Assembly (NCBI GenBank): GCA_965212005.1 | Contig: OZ243038.1 | Span: 186,001-250,000, forward strand | Direction of reading: 5' to 3' | DNA length: 64,000 nucleotides | Source of the DNA: G965212005 sp965212005 | GTDB taxonomy: Bacteria; Pseudomonadota; Gammaproteobacteria; Porifericomitales; Porifericomitaceae | In this document: piece after piece, positions 33,762-42,873 of the stretch | How the letters are laid out: each line of letters opens with the position of its first letter | How positions within the stretch are numbered: position 1 is the stretch's first letter | Program-made: the position numbers and the translations under genes | The notes under the pieces: model-generated | What the model saw: only the letters and a program-made list of their open reading frames with translations | The model's database searches: none | Told to the model about the DNA's origin: nothing

Positions 33762-35828
33762 ATGAGCATTAAAAGGTCCATAAAAGGGTCATTTTGCCTG
33801 CAGGCCGACTATTCTCCCAAAGGAGACCAGCCGCAGGCTATCGCCTCCCTGGTACAGGGGGTACGTGATGGTTGCCGGGAGCTGACGCTGCTCGGGGTGA
33901 CCGGTTCCGGCAAGACTTTCTCTGTTGCCCATGTGATCCAGCAGATCCAGTGCCCGACGCTGATCCTGGCGCCGAATAAAACCCTGGCGGCCCAGCTCTA
34001 CGGCGAGATGAAGGAGCTTTTCCCTCACAATGCCGTGGAGTATTTTGTCTCTTATTACGATTATTACCAGCCCGAGGCGTACGTGCCCGCTTCGGACACC
34101 TATATCGAGAAAGACGCCTCGATTAATGAGCACATTGAGCAGATGCGCTTGTCGGCCACTAAGGCGCTGCTGGAGCGTCCTGACGCTATTATCGTGGCTA
34201 CGGTATCGGCAATCTATGGCCTGGGGGATCCGCAGTCTTACCTGAAAATGGTGTTGCACCTGGACCGGGGGGATTCGATCGATGAGCGGGGGCTGCTGCG
34301 GCGCCTGGCGCAAATGCAGTACACGCGCAACGACGTCGAATTGCGGCGCAGCTGTTACCGGGTGCGCGGCGACGTGATCGACGTGTTCCCTGCTGAATCG
34401 ATGCAGGAGGCGGTCCGGATCGAACTGTTCGACGAGGAAATCGAGTCTCTTTCGATGTTTGATCCGCTGACGGGTGAAGTGCTGCGCCGCCTTCCTCGTC
34501 TGACGATTTACCCGAAGACCCACTATGTGACCGAGCGCGAGGTGATCCTGCGTGCCGTTGACGCGATCAGCGCAGAGTTGGAGGAGCGCCTGGCGGAGTT
34601 GCGCCGGTTGGGCAAGTTGGTGGAGGAACAGCGGCTGGAGCAGCGCACTCGCTTCGATCTGGAGATGATGCTGGAGATCGGTTATTGCTCGGGGGTGGAA
34701 AACTACTCGCGCTTCTTGTCTGGTCGGGCGCCTGGAGAACCGCCGCCAACGTTGTTCGATTACCTGCCGAAACAGGCGCTGCTCGTGATCGATGAAAGTC
34801 ACGTGACCGTGCCCCAGCTCAATGCAATGTACCGTGGAGACCGAGCGCGCAAGGAAAACCTGGTGAACTACGGTTTTCGTTTGCCTTCGGCCCTGGATAA
34901 TCGGCCCTTGCGCTTTGACGAATTTCAGAAACTGGCTCCCCAGACGATTTACGCGTCGGCAACCCCCAGGGCCTACGAGTTGGAGCGTTCAGAGCGGGTA
35001 GTGGAGCAGGTGGTGCGTCCGACCGGCCTGGTGGACCCCGAGGTGGAGGTGCGGCCGGTCTCCGGACAGGTGGATGATCTACTATCTGAAATCAACCTGC
35101 GAGTACAGGCAGGAGCGCGCGTGCTGGTAACGACGCTGACTAAGCGCATGGCGGAAGATTTGACCGAATACCTCGCCGAGCACGAGGTTCGGGTGCGTTA
35201 CCTGCATTCGGACATCGACACCGTGGAGCGGGTGGAGATTATTCGCGACCTGCGTTTAGGCGTCTTCGACGTGCTGGTTGGAATCAACCTGCTGCGTGAG
35301 GGATTGGATCTGCCGGAGGTGTCGCTGGTGGCGATCCTGGACGCTGACAAGGAGGGATTCCTGCGCTCGGAGACCACACTGATCCAGACTATCGGCCGGG
35401 CAGCGCGGCATTTGCACGGGAAAGCGCTGTTGTATGCCGATGAGATCACCCGCTCGATGCGCTGCGCCATTGCGGAAACAGGGCGCCGTCGCGCCCGGCA
35501 GCGCCAGTTTAACCTTGAGCATGGGATCTCCCCGGTGGGAATTCTGAAGACAGTGCCGGACATTATGGAAGGAGCGCGCGACAGGAAGCCGCAGAGAAAT
35601 CCGAAGCGGTTGCGGGTGGCGGAGCGCGATGCCGATTACCGAGTTTCAATGGATTCATTGGAGCGGCGGATCGAGCGGATGGAAAAGTGTATGTATCGTC
35701 ATGCCCAGGATCTGGAATTTGAGCAGGCGGCACGGGTGCGCGACGAAATCCAGGCCTTGAGGGAAGAGCACATCGGCCTTTCCAAGCCTGCCGGCACCCG
35801 TTCCAGGGAGTTGTCCGAGACCGGCTGA
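33762..35828 (+). CDS. uvrB: Excinuclease ABC subunit B
   Basis: UvrB is the damage-verifying helicase-like subunit of nucleotide excision repair. Walker A is GVTGSGKT. The beta-hairpin region reads YYDYYQPEAYVPASDTYIEKD in part, followed by helicase motifs (VIDESHVT, YASATP, TIGRAARH). A C-terminal UVR domain for UvrC binding ends the 688-residue chain. The length is normal for the family. No LexA box could be recognised in the 97-bp divergent promoter region. Confidence 0.96.
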   Translation: MSIKRSIKGSFCLQADYSPKGDQPQAIASLVQGVRDGCRELTLLGVTGSGKTFSVAHVIQQIQCPTLILAPNKTLAAQLYGEMKELFPHNAVEYFVSYYDYYQPEAYVPASDTYIEKDASINEHIEQMRLSATKALLERPDAIIVATVSAIYGLGDPQSYLKMVLHLDRGDSIDERGLLRRLAQMQYTRNDVELRRSCYRVRGDVIDVFPAESMQEAVRIELFDEEIESLSMFDPLTGEVLRRLPRLTIYPKTHYVTEREVILRAVDAISAELEERLAELRRLGKLVEEQRLEQRTRFDLEMMLEIGYCSGVENYSRFLSGRAPGEPPPTLFDYLPKQALLVIDESHVTVPQLNAMYRGDRARKENLVNYGFRLPSALDNRPLRFDEFQKLAPQTIYASATPRAYELERSERVVEQVVRPTGLVDPEVEVRPVSGQVDDLLSEINLRVQAGARVLVTTLTKRMAEDLTEYLAEHEVRVRYLHSDIDTVERVEIIRDLRLGVFDVLVGINLLREGLDLPEVSLVAILDADKEGFLRSETTLIQTIGRAARHLHGKALLYADEITRSMRCAIAETGRRRARQRQFNLEHGISPVGILKTVPDIMEGARDRKPQRNPKRLRVAERDADYRVSMDSLERRIERMEKCMYRHAQDLEFEQAARVRDEIQALREEHIGLSKPAGTRSRELSETG

Positions 35829-35877
35829 AGCGGGGAGTACGGCTGACTGGCCTGGCGCGTGCGCGGCGCTACAGCGC

Positions 35878-35906
35878 TTGTCTGACCTGGAGCCTGGCGT
35901 TATGAT
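35878..35906 (+). promoter_or_regulatory. Promoter of tRNA-Val
   Basis: TTGTCT (35878-35883), a 17-nt spacer and TATGAT (35901-35906), ending 16 bp before the tRNA 5' end. Confidence 0.7.
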
Positions 35907-35922
35907 CCATCCTCTTCAACAC

Positions 35923-36000
35923 AGGCGCGTAGCTCAGCTGGCCTAGAGCACCACCTTGACATGGTGGGGGTCGTTGGTTCGAATCCAATCGCGCCTACCA
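35923..36000 (+). tRNA. tRNA-Val(GAC)
   Basis: A 78-nt cloverleaf with encoded CCA. The acceptor is AGGCGCG/CGCGCCT with discriminator A. The anticodon stem CCACC/GGTGG encloses TTGACAT, giving GAC. The T-arm is GTTGG-TTCGAAT-CCAAT. It marks the left edge of the amine-metabolism island. Confidence 0.95.
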
Positions 36001-36410
36001 GCATTTTCGCGCTGCCGTCCTGCATCAGGCAGAGAGCGACGTGAGGATAGTAATGAATTTGCCCCTCCATCTTAATTATATAAGAGTATCCTTTGATAGT
36101 TATTGGTTTTGGGCAGGCGATGTCGGAGACTTGCTGGTATAAGTCCGGATCTGACGGGGAATCCGGAATGCTCGCGTGTGGAGACTTGAGGGTGTTCTCC
36201 TGAGATATGAAGGCGTCTGCCTCCAGGGGCGCGTCGCAGGAATGGACAAAGTTCAGGAGTGTGATGCTTTTTGGCAGGTGCATCTTCGCATTTTAGTGAG
36301 CGATGTACATAGGTCGTAAAACAGAAGTTGATGGACGCAGAATCTCCGGCAGTCGTGATGGACCTTGCGGTCTTTCCGAGACGAGCACCCATGCGAGTGC
36401 GTTGAACGTT
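36001..36410. other. 410-bp gap between tRNA-Val and the amine-metabolism genes
   Basis: No gene is supported. There is an AT-rich patch around 36072-36110. A hairpin TCCGGAT/ATCCGGA lies at 36144-36167 with a 10-nt loop. No repeat of the tRNA 3' end was found that would mark an integrated element. Confidence 0.5.
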
Positions 36411-37757
36411 ATGGCCATTCCTTCGCACTCAAAGTACGTAGTGGTCGGCAGCGGCATCCATGGACTCAGTGTCGCCTATCATCTGGCGCTGCAGCTCAAG
36501 GCTCAAGGCAAGGGCAGCGGTAAAGATATCCTGGTGGTGGATAAGCAGGGAGTGGCCGCCGGTGCGTCCGGAATCGCCTGCGGCGTGATCCGAAATAATT
36601 ATTTTCAGCCGGCCATGCGTGAACTCATGATGCACAGCGTGGAAATATGGGAGAGCGATCCGGAAACTTATTGTTACTGCCCGGTAGGCTACATGCAGAT
36701 CAGCCCGGAGTCCATGCATGAAGAAGTGGGTTCGATTGCCCAGCAGCAGCGCGACATTGGGTACGAGTCTGAGTTTATTGAGGGTGAGCAGGACTGCATG
36801 AAGTATATGAAGGGACTGTTTCATGATTGGCAGGCCTGTCAGATCACTTCAGTGCTGCATGAAAAGCGCGGCGGCTACGCCAATAACATCAGGAGCATGC
36901 AGGGGCTGGCTGCCAAGGCGGAAAGCCTGGACGTGCGGATTGTATCCGGCGTCAAAGTGACTGGATTTCGCAGCCAGGGCGGCGCCCATGCCGCATTGAC
37001 GGCGGTGGAAACCAACCGGGGCGCCATTGAGTGCGATTACGTGGTCCTGGGCGCCGGTCCCTGGATAAGGGATTTCTGGAAAATGCTGGGTTTGTCCATG
37101 CAGACTGAGGTGCGCGGCCCGGATGGGGTCAGCAGCGAGCGCCCGACGTGGGTTTATTGGTGCCTGCAGGAAGGCACGCTGGAGGTGGATCCCAGTCTGC
37201 AAAAAACCAACGACGGACAAGTTGCTCCCGTCTTGCACGTAGACAGTGACGCACGGCTGTATTCGATTCAGGACGGTTCACTGCTTACCGACTGCATGTG
37301 GGGAATTTATTACAAGGCGGATTTTTACGTCAGGGGAGTGCAGGGAGGAACGGTGCCCTACCAGGTAGAGACCGATCCGGAGCAAGTCCAGCTAGACCCA
37401 TACGGCCATGAGTCGACCGAGCACGTGGTCAGCGCTGGATTTGCGGACCTGTGGGTTTCCGCCCTGGCGCATTGCCAAAAACGTTTCGAAGGCACATTCG
37501 GCAAATACAGGCGGGAAAAAGCTTCCGGCGGGCTCGGTGCTTTTACCCCGGATAGTTTTCCAATATTTGATGTATTCCGGGAGAACTGTTACATCATAGC
37601 AGATTCCAATCACGGCTATAAAATGCTGGGAGTTGGCAAGCTGGTCGCAGAGGAGATTTGCGGCACTAAAAGCAGATTATTAGAACCGTTCCGGTTTTCC
37701 CGCTACCAGGAAGGGAAGCTGCACCCATTGTCTAACAGTCCTTTTCCCTGGAGCTGA
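36411..37757 (+). CDS. FAD-dependent oxidoreductase, DAO/sarcosine-oxidase-beta type
   Basis: A 448-residue flavoprotein of the D-amino-acid-oxidase superfamily. The FAD-binding VVVGSGIHGLSVAYHLA opens the protein (GxGxxG at 13-18), and the C-terminal GYKMLGVGKLVAEEI region is the usual second FAD/substrate motif. Relatives oxidise secondary amines such as sarcosine or N-methylglutamate. The ATG at 36411 is chosen over 36303 because the Rossmann fold then begins at the N-terminus. It is the first gene of the amine cluster. No companion subunits of the heterotetrameric NMG dehydrogenase/sarcosine oxidase type are nearby, and it has no folate-binding GcvT-like domain. A role as a stand-alone N-alkylglutamate oxidase or dehydrogenase is inferred. 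Confidence 0.8.
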   Translation: MAIPSHSKYVVVGSGIHGLSVAYHLALQLKAQGKGSGKDILVVDKQGVAAGASGIACGVIRNNYFQPAMRELMMHSVEIWESDPETYCYCPVGYMQISPESMHEEVGSIAQQQRDIGYESEFIEGEQDCMKYMKGLFHDWQACQITSVLHEKRGGYANNIRSMQGLAAKAESLDVRIVSGVKVTGFRSQGGAHAALTAVETNRGAIECDYVVLGAGPWIRDFWKMLGLSMQTEVRGPDGVSSERPTWVYWCLQEGTLEVDPSLQKTNDGQVAPVLHVDSDARLYSIQDGSLLTDCMWGIYYKADFYVRGVQGGTVPYQVETDPEQVQLDPYGHESTEHVVSAGFADLWVSALAHCQKRFEGTFGKYRREKASGGLGAFTPDSFPIFDVFRENCYIIADSNHGYKMLGVGKLVAEEICGTKSRLLEPFRFSRYQEGKLHPLSNSPFPWS

Positions 37758-37841
37758 AGCAAGACCTGATCCCAGTATCACCTTACTGATAAATTCGTTA
37801 TATTATTAAATAGGATCCATCTGAATGGCAGGGAGTTGAAA

Positions 37842-39314
37842 ATGACTGATCTACAGAGATTTTTGAATGCGCGAGGGCGCGATGAGCAAGTAGTGGCGGT
37901 GCGCGAAAAAATAAATGAATTGAAGATCCAATACATTTATTACCAGTTTGTTTCCGTGACCGGGCGCATTATGGGCAAGGGGGCACCGGCGGACCATTGG
38001 GAAACCATGGCAGCAAGAGGATTTCAACTGGTTTACGGGGCTACCGCCAACCTGTTCATCGACCGCAGTAACAAGTACATCGGTTACGGACCGGAAGCAT
38101 GGGAATTGGTGGGGTTGCCGGAGCCTGACAGCTTCATGCAATTGCCTTGGGACAAGCGGGTGGCGCGTGTTTTTTGTACGCTGTTCCGCGGTCGAGAACA
38201 CGAAAAGGATGCTGGAAAATTCCTCACTTCCGACTGTCGCGGCAATCTGCGGCGCATCCATGATAAGTTTAAGAAAGACCATAAGGGGCTGCACATGCGG
38301 GTAGGCACGGAACCGGAGATGATGTGGCTGAAGCGCGATGAAAATGGCAAACCTTGCGGAGGTTTCAGCAAGCCTTATTGCTATCACATTGACCAGTTTG
38401 AATCCCTGCGTCCGGTGTATTTGCGGGTGATTGAATATGCCCGTGCCATGGGGCTGGACATGATCCAGGGCGACCACGAGGATGCGCCGGGTCAGTTGGA
38501 ATTGAATTTCACCTTCGATGACGTGCTTCGCAATGCTGACCGGCTGACTACCTACAGGCAGATCTGTGCCCAGGTCGCCAGGGAGCAGGGCTTGATCGCG
38601 TGCTTTATGGCGAAACCATTCATGAACGTCTCCGCTTCCGCCTGCCATACCAATCTCTCCCTGTGGAAAGGAGGCAGGGATGCGTTGCGGACCTTTGGTC
38701 ATGAGCCTTTGCCGGGCATGGACGGACCTTTCACTTACCTGGAGAAAGGAACGAACACGTTCCTGCCGCAGACGGATAATCCTCGCTTGCCGGGCAGGAC
38801 CGGGCAATATGCGATGGGAGGGTTGCTCAAGCATCAGCGCGGCCTGACCGTGATCGGTTGCTCTACGGTGAATTCCTACCGGCGCCTGCTCGATTTTGGT
38901 TTCTGGGCTCCATTATACGCGAATTGGGGATATCAGAATCGTACTGCCGGCGTGCGCAACTCCGCGCCGGGGCGTTATGAATACAAGGCGGTGGACTCCA
39001 TGCATAATCCTTACCTGATGGGTGCCGGTTTGTTGAAAGCGATCGATGATGGACTGAAGAAAAAAACTCTGCCGGGCGCCGCCGAACAGCGCAACATTTA
39101 CCAGGTCATGGAAGAGGTAGAGAGCAAGTACATCAAACTGCCTATGTCTCTGGGAGAGGGCTTGGACGCCTTTGATGAAGACGCCGTGGCCAAGTCCGCG
39201 TTGCCCGGCGAGATGTACAAAGTATTTATGGACTACAAGCGCGACGAGTGGGATAAATTTCTTTCCACCGTGACGGATTGGGACATAGATACGTACATGG
39301 ACTGTCTGCCGTAG
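37842..39314 (+). CDS. Glutamine-synthetase-family ligase of the amine cluster
   Basis: A 490-residue glutamine-synthetase-fold ligase distinct from the GmaS protein at 46126-47433. It has the N-terminal beta-grasp domain (SVTGRIMGKGAPADHW) and catalytic-domain motifs HEDAPGQLELNF, VSASACHTNLSLW and CSTVNSYRRLLDFG, so the metal-binding acidic residues and phosphate-binding arginine appear intact. Members of this family attach ammonia or a primary amine to the gamma-carboxyl of glutamate. An AGGGAG lies about seven bases before the ATG at 37842. It is followed closely by the mgsABC-type genes, suggesting it supplies them with a gamma-glutamyl amide. Its amine is unknown; methylamine, ammonia or a larger amine are all possible. 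A broken copy lies at 32267-32410. Confidence 0.82.
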   Translation: MTDLQRFLNARGRDEQVVAVREKINELKIQYIYYQFVSVTGRIMGKGAPADHWETMAARGFQLVYGATANLFIDRSNKYIGYGPEAWELVGLPEPDSFMQLPWDKRVARVFCTLFRGREHEKDAGKFLTSDCRGNLRRIHDKFKKDHKGLHMRVGTEPEMMWLKRDENGKPCGGFSKPYCYHIDQFESLRPVYLRVIEYARAMGLDMIQGDHEDAPGQLELNFTFDDVLRNADRLTTYRQICAQVAREQGLIACFMAKPFMNVSASACHTNLSLWKGGRDALRTFGHEPLPGMDGPFTYLEKGTNTFLPQTDNPRLPGRTGQYAMGGLLKHQRGLTVIGCSTVNSYRRLLDFGFWAPLYANWGYQNRTAGVRNSAPGRYEYKAVDSMHNPYLMGAGLLKAIDDGLKKKTLPGAAEQRNIYQVMEEVESKYIKLPMSLGEGLDAFDEDAVAKSALPGEMYKVFMDYKRDEWDKFLSTVTDWDIDTYMDCLP

Positions 39315-39339
39315 CCGGATTAAAGAAGGTGCGGGCGTT

Positions 39340-40305
39340 ATGTGCGGTATTGCAGGTTTAATCCATCGCCGGGGCCACGCCGGTATTGGAGGAGAGATGA
39401 CTTCGATGTTGCAGGCACTGAAGCACCGAGGCCCGGATTCTTCCGGGTTTGCCCTGTATGGTGCAGTAGGTCGCACGGAAGCTGACAAAGAGCAGGGGGA
39501 GCGCTATGTTATGCGCTTTAACCTGGCGGAACGGGAAGACTTGGAACAAAACGGCAGCTTCTCCATTTTAGAGAAGCTGGTCGAGCGGAAAAAAATGGTG
39601 GATAAGCGTTTGTCCGAATTGGGAGGGCAAATTATCGAGCAATCAATGCCTACCCGCTATTCCTGCCGTTACCTGCTGGATTATACCGGGGACTTGAAGC
39701 ACCTGGCCGCCTACACGGAAGACGTGGAAGGCGTGGAGATCCTGTCCCTTGGAAAAGCCCTGGAGTTGGTGAAGGATCTGGGCGACGCCGATAGCGTCTC
39801 TTCACGTTATGATCTCAGGCACTTTCAGGGCACGCACGCGATCGGTCACACTCGCATGGCAACCGAGTCAGCGGTGGACATCCGTTCGGCGCACCCATAC
39901 TGGGCCTATCCATTCAGTGACATTGCCGTTGTTCACAATGGCCAATTGACTAACTATTGGCTCAACCGGCGGGAGTTGGAGCGGGGCGGATGCCGCTTTT
40001 TGTCTGACTGTGATTCGGAGCTGATTGCCGTCTACGTTGCAGGGCGCATGGAAAAGGGAGACAGCCTGGAGGATGCCATGCGCCGCTCCGTGGAAGAATT
40101 GGATGGTGTGTTCACTTACCTGGTTGCCACCAGTGATCAGCTGGGCATGGCCAAGGATATAATGGCGGCCAAGCCCATGGTTCTTTATGAAAGCGGCGAC
40201 TTCGTTGCATTGGCTTCAGAAGAGATTGCCATACGCAGTGTCTTGTCAGGTGAAATCGACACGGTTGATCCTTATGATGGAGAGGTGCGCGTATGGGAAA
40301 CATGA
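39340..40305 (+). CDS. mgsA: N-methylglutamate synthase subunit A-like, class II glutamine amidotransferase
   Basis: A 321-residue class II amidotransferase with the nucleophilic cysteine directly after the initiator Met (MCGIAGLIHRRG). HRGPDSSGF, GHTRMATES and VVHNGQLTNYW are the family's glutamine-binding motifs. It corresponds to the GlxB/MgsA subunit, equivalent to the amidase domain of glutamate synthase. In the N-methylglutamate pathway it would remove the amine from gamma-glutamylmethylamide and channel it to the synthase subunit. It starts 25 bp after the ligase gene and overlaps mgsB. Confidence 0.85.
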   Translation: MCGIAGLIHRRGHAGIGGEMTSMLQALKHRGPDSSGFALYGAVGRTEADKEQGERYVMRFNLAEREDLEQNGSFSILEKLVERKKMVDKRLSELGGQIIEQSMPTRYSCRYLLDYTGDLKHLAAYTEDVEGVEILSLGKALELVKDLGDADSVSSRYDLRHFQGTHAIGHTRMATESAVDIRSAHPYWAYPFSDIAVVHNGQLTNYWLNRRELERGGCRFLSDCDSELIAVYVAGRMEKGDSLEDAMRRSVEELDGVFTYLVATSDQLGMAKDIMAAKPMVLYESGDFVALASEEIAIRSVLSGEIDTVDPYDGEVRVWET

Positions 40306-41150
40306 GCACCGGCGGCAAGTCCGCGGCAAAGCTGCAAGGTACGCAAATGCACAAAGAGCGCCTTGTGGGACGTACTCAGCAGGTATTCTTTTCTCCGGTG
40401 GAGGAGGAACGTTGCACCTGCCCGTGGGCTTTCGAGGTTGATTTTTCCAGGGAAGCCGAATTCGACGCCGGGCAAATGCAGACCCGTGAGATCAATACTC
40501 GCCTGCGTCAATTGATGCGCGAAGGGTTCGGTTCGATCATCGTGCGCAATCCATGTGCCAGGCATTCTTTAGGGGTCGGCATTTTGAATCGTCTTCAGCT
40601 TACCTTTGATGGTAGCCTGGGCTATTTTGGCTGCGGTTTGATCGATGGTCCGAACATCCGTGTCCGCGGGCGGGTAGGCTGGTCCTGCGCGGAGAACATG
40701 ATGTCCGGTACCGTGCTGGTGGAGAAAAACGCTGGTTCTACCTTTGGCGCTGCGCTGCGTGGTGGCGACCTGGTGTGCCGGGGTGACGTAGGCGCTCGCA
40801 CTGGGATCGACATGAAAGGAGGCACCATTCTTATCGGCGGGCGCACGGGAGCTTTCAGCGGTTTCATGATGCAACGCGGCCGGATCATTGTATTAGGCAA
40901 CGCCGGCAAGAACCTGGGTGACTCCATGTACGACGGCGTGCTCTACGTTGGAGGCACTATTCAAAGCCTGGGGGTGGACGCGATTGAGGCAGAGATAAGT
41001 GAATTGGAGGAGCGCTGGCTGAGTGAGAAGCTTCAGCGCTACGGGCTGGAGCCGGCGAATGGAATCCGTGCCTTGACGAAGATCGTTGCAGGCAAAAAGC
41101 TGTGGAACTACGACAGCCTGGAACCGATGGAAAAGAAACTGATTCTTTAA
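40293..41150 (+). CDS. mgsB: N-methylglutamate synthase subunit B-like, GXGXG beta-helix protein
   Basis: A 285-residue protein equivalent to the C-terminal GXGXG domain of glutamate synthase (GlxC/MgsB). The right-handed beta-helix repeats are visible as LGYFGCGLIDGPNIRVRGRVG, GGDLVCRGDVGARTG and GGTILIGGRTGAFSG. The domain is structural and links the amidase and FMN subunits. The ATG at 40293 has GGAGAGG seven bases upstream and overlaps mgsA by 13 bases; an ATGA start at 40302 is also possible. Confidence 0.83.
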   Translation: MGNMSTGGKSAAKLQGTQMHKERLVGRTQQVFFSPVEEERCTCPWAFEVDFSREAEFDAGQMQTREINTRLRQLMREGFGSIIVRNPCARHSLGVGILNRLQLTFDGSLGYFGCGLIDGPNIRVRGRVGWSCAENMMSGTVLVEKNAGSTFGAALRGGDLVCRGDVGARTGIDMKGGTILIGGRTGAFSGFMMQRGRIIVLGNAGKNLGDSMYDGVLYVGGTIQSLGVDAIEAEISELEERWLSEKLQRYGLEPANGIRALTKIVAGKKLWNYDSLEPMEKKLIL

Positions 41151-41340
41151 GTTGAGTCCTTATTGTTCTGGAAGATGTAATGTATTGGCCAGCCGAACAA
41201 AATTCCGCCGCCGGAGCCGTCGGGGGCAAGCGGGGTTTTTGATCATGAGTTTTCGATCATTCTCGGAGTCTCCTGGTTCTATCCATGATCCTGCAGGATG
41301 CTGATTGCGAATGGAAGTCTGATTTAGAGGAGAATTTTCA

Positions 41341-42735
41341 ATGGCCAGAAAACAAAGTGCGGTGCAGAAAGTGAAATCTCCTCCCGTGGAGACGGGGCTG
41401 TCACCCTCGCAGCAACGGAACTTGTTGGGCAGGAGCTTCATTTTTCCGCCTGAAGTTGTCAATGATATACACATCAAGGCTGAGCTCGGCCGCTACCGGA
41501 TGCGGGGTTTTTCGTTATTCAAAAAGATCCCTTCCTGGGACGACCTGACTTTTTTGCCCGGCACGCTGACGCGTTTCGTTATTGAGGGATATCGTGAAAA
41601 GTGTGAAACTCGAACGGTAATTGGCCCGCGCGCACGGCGTCCGATGGAGCTGGATATCCCGATATACATCACCGGCATGAGTTTCGGTGCCCTCAGTTAC
41701 GAGGCGAAGACTGCCTTGGCCCGGGGCGCCACCATGGCGGGCTCTGCCACCTGTTCCGGGGAAGGCGGCATGATTCCTGATGAGCGTCGTTACTCGGAAA
41801 AGTGGTTCTACCAGTGTATTCAGTCCCGTTACGGGTTTAACCCGCAGCATCTGATGCTTGCGGACGCGGTGGAATTTTTTATAGGCCAGGGCTGCAAGGT
41901 GGGGCTGGGAGGCCACCTGATGGGGCAAAAGGTAACTGACCAAGTGGCTGAGATGCGATCACTGCCGGCAGGTATCGATCAACGTTCCCCGGCCCGGCAT
42001 CCGGACTGGCTGGGACCAGATGACCTGGCACTTAAGATCGAGGAAATTCGGGAAGCAACCAACTGGGAGATCCCGATTCAACTGAAGCTCGGTTCCGCGC
42101 GCGTGTACGACGACGTACGCATGGCCATCAAAACGGCGCCGGACAGCATTTACATCGACGGCATGGAAGGAGGTACTGGCGCCGGTCCTCACCTGGCGAC
42201 GGAAGAGACTGGCGTGCCTGGCATCGCTGCTATTCGGCAAGCTCGCCGCGCCTTGGATGACCTGGGCAAGAGCGGGGAAATATCGCTGGTTTATGCCGGG
42301 GGCATCCGTAACGGCGCAGATATTGCCAAGGCGCTCGCCCTGGGTGCAGATGCGGTTGCCATCGGACATGCTGCGCTGATGGCGTTAAACTGCAATAAAG
42401 ACATTCCAGAAGCTGATTTCGTGAAGGAGATAGGCGTGGAGCCGGGGTATTGCTACCATTGTCATACTGGCCGCTGCCCGGTAGGAGTGGCTACTCAGAA
42501 TCCGGTCCTGAGAGCGCGGCTGGATCCGGATAAAGCCGCTGAGCGCGTGTACAATTTTCTGCACTGCCTGACAATCGAATGCCAGATGATGGCCCGTGCC
42601 TGCGGAAAAACGAATATTCATTCCCTGGAGCCGGAGGATCTGGCGGCGCTCACGATGGAGGCTTCGGCCTTGGCCCAGGTGCCTCTTGCTGGCTCCCAGT
42701 ATACCGTTGGCCGTCCCGACCTGACCCGTTTTTAG
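41341..42735 (+). CDS. mgsC: N-methylglutamate synthase subunit C-like, FMN glutamate-synthase domain
   Basis: A 464-residue stand-alone FMN-binding synthase domain (GlxD/MgsC). DIPIYITGMSFGALSYEAK begins the TIM barrel, GGTGAGPHLATEETGVP is the substrate loop and VYAGGIRNGADIAKALALGA the FMN phosphate site. Cysteines C371, C374 and C379 in CYHCHTGRCPVG would hold the iron-sulfur cluster, with a C-x2-C-x4-C spacing rather than the C-x5-C-x4-C I recall for glutamate synthase. In the pathway it adds the released amine to 2-oxoglutarate and reduces the product to an N-alkylglutamate. GAGGAG lies eight bases before the ATG. A 190-bp gap without a clear terminator separates it from mgsB. Confidence 0.85.
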   Translation: MARKQSAVQKVKSPPVETGLSPSQQRNLLGRSFIFPPEVVNDIHIKAELGRYRMRGFSLFKKIPSWDDLTFLPGTLTRFVIEGYREKCETRTVIGPRARRPMELDIPIYITGMSFGALSYEAKTALARGATMAGSATCSGEGGMIPDERRYSEKWFYQCIQSRYGFNPQHLMLADAVEFFIGQGCKVGLGGHLMGQKVTDQVAEMRSLPAGIDQRSPARHPDWLGPDDLALKIEEIREATNWEIPIQLKLGSARVYDDVRMAIKTAPDSIYIDGMEGGTGAGPHLATEETGVPGIAAIRQARRALDDLGKSGEISLVYAGGIRNGADIAKALALGADAVAIGHAALMALNCNKDIPEADFVKEIGVEPGYCYHCHTGRCPVGVATQNPVLRARLDPDKAAERVYNFLHCLTIECQMMARACGKTNIHSLEPEDLAALTMEASALAQVPLAGSQYTVGRPDLTRF

Positions 42736-42873
42736 CCGATATCATCTTCAAAAGAAGTACCGGAAGGAAACTCAAGCTTTTGTCAGAGGTGCGGTCCATG
42801 CAAATTGAAACAGCGGCACAGCTGGACCGATGACCATGACAGCCAGTTTGATACAGGCCGGGAGAGTACAGTA

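Noticed and set aside
35900..36283. Minus-strand frame running through tRNA-Val
   Set aside because: It contains the peptide GFEPTTPT, a classic artefact of translating the complement of a tRNA gene.
35923..36410. Integrative-element attachment site at tRNA-Val
   Set aside because: No direct repeat of the tRNA 3' end and no integrase gene were found in the window.
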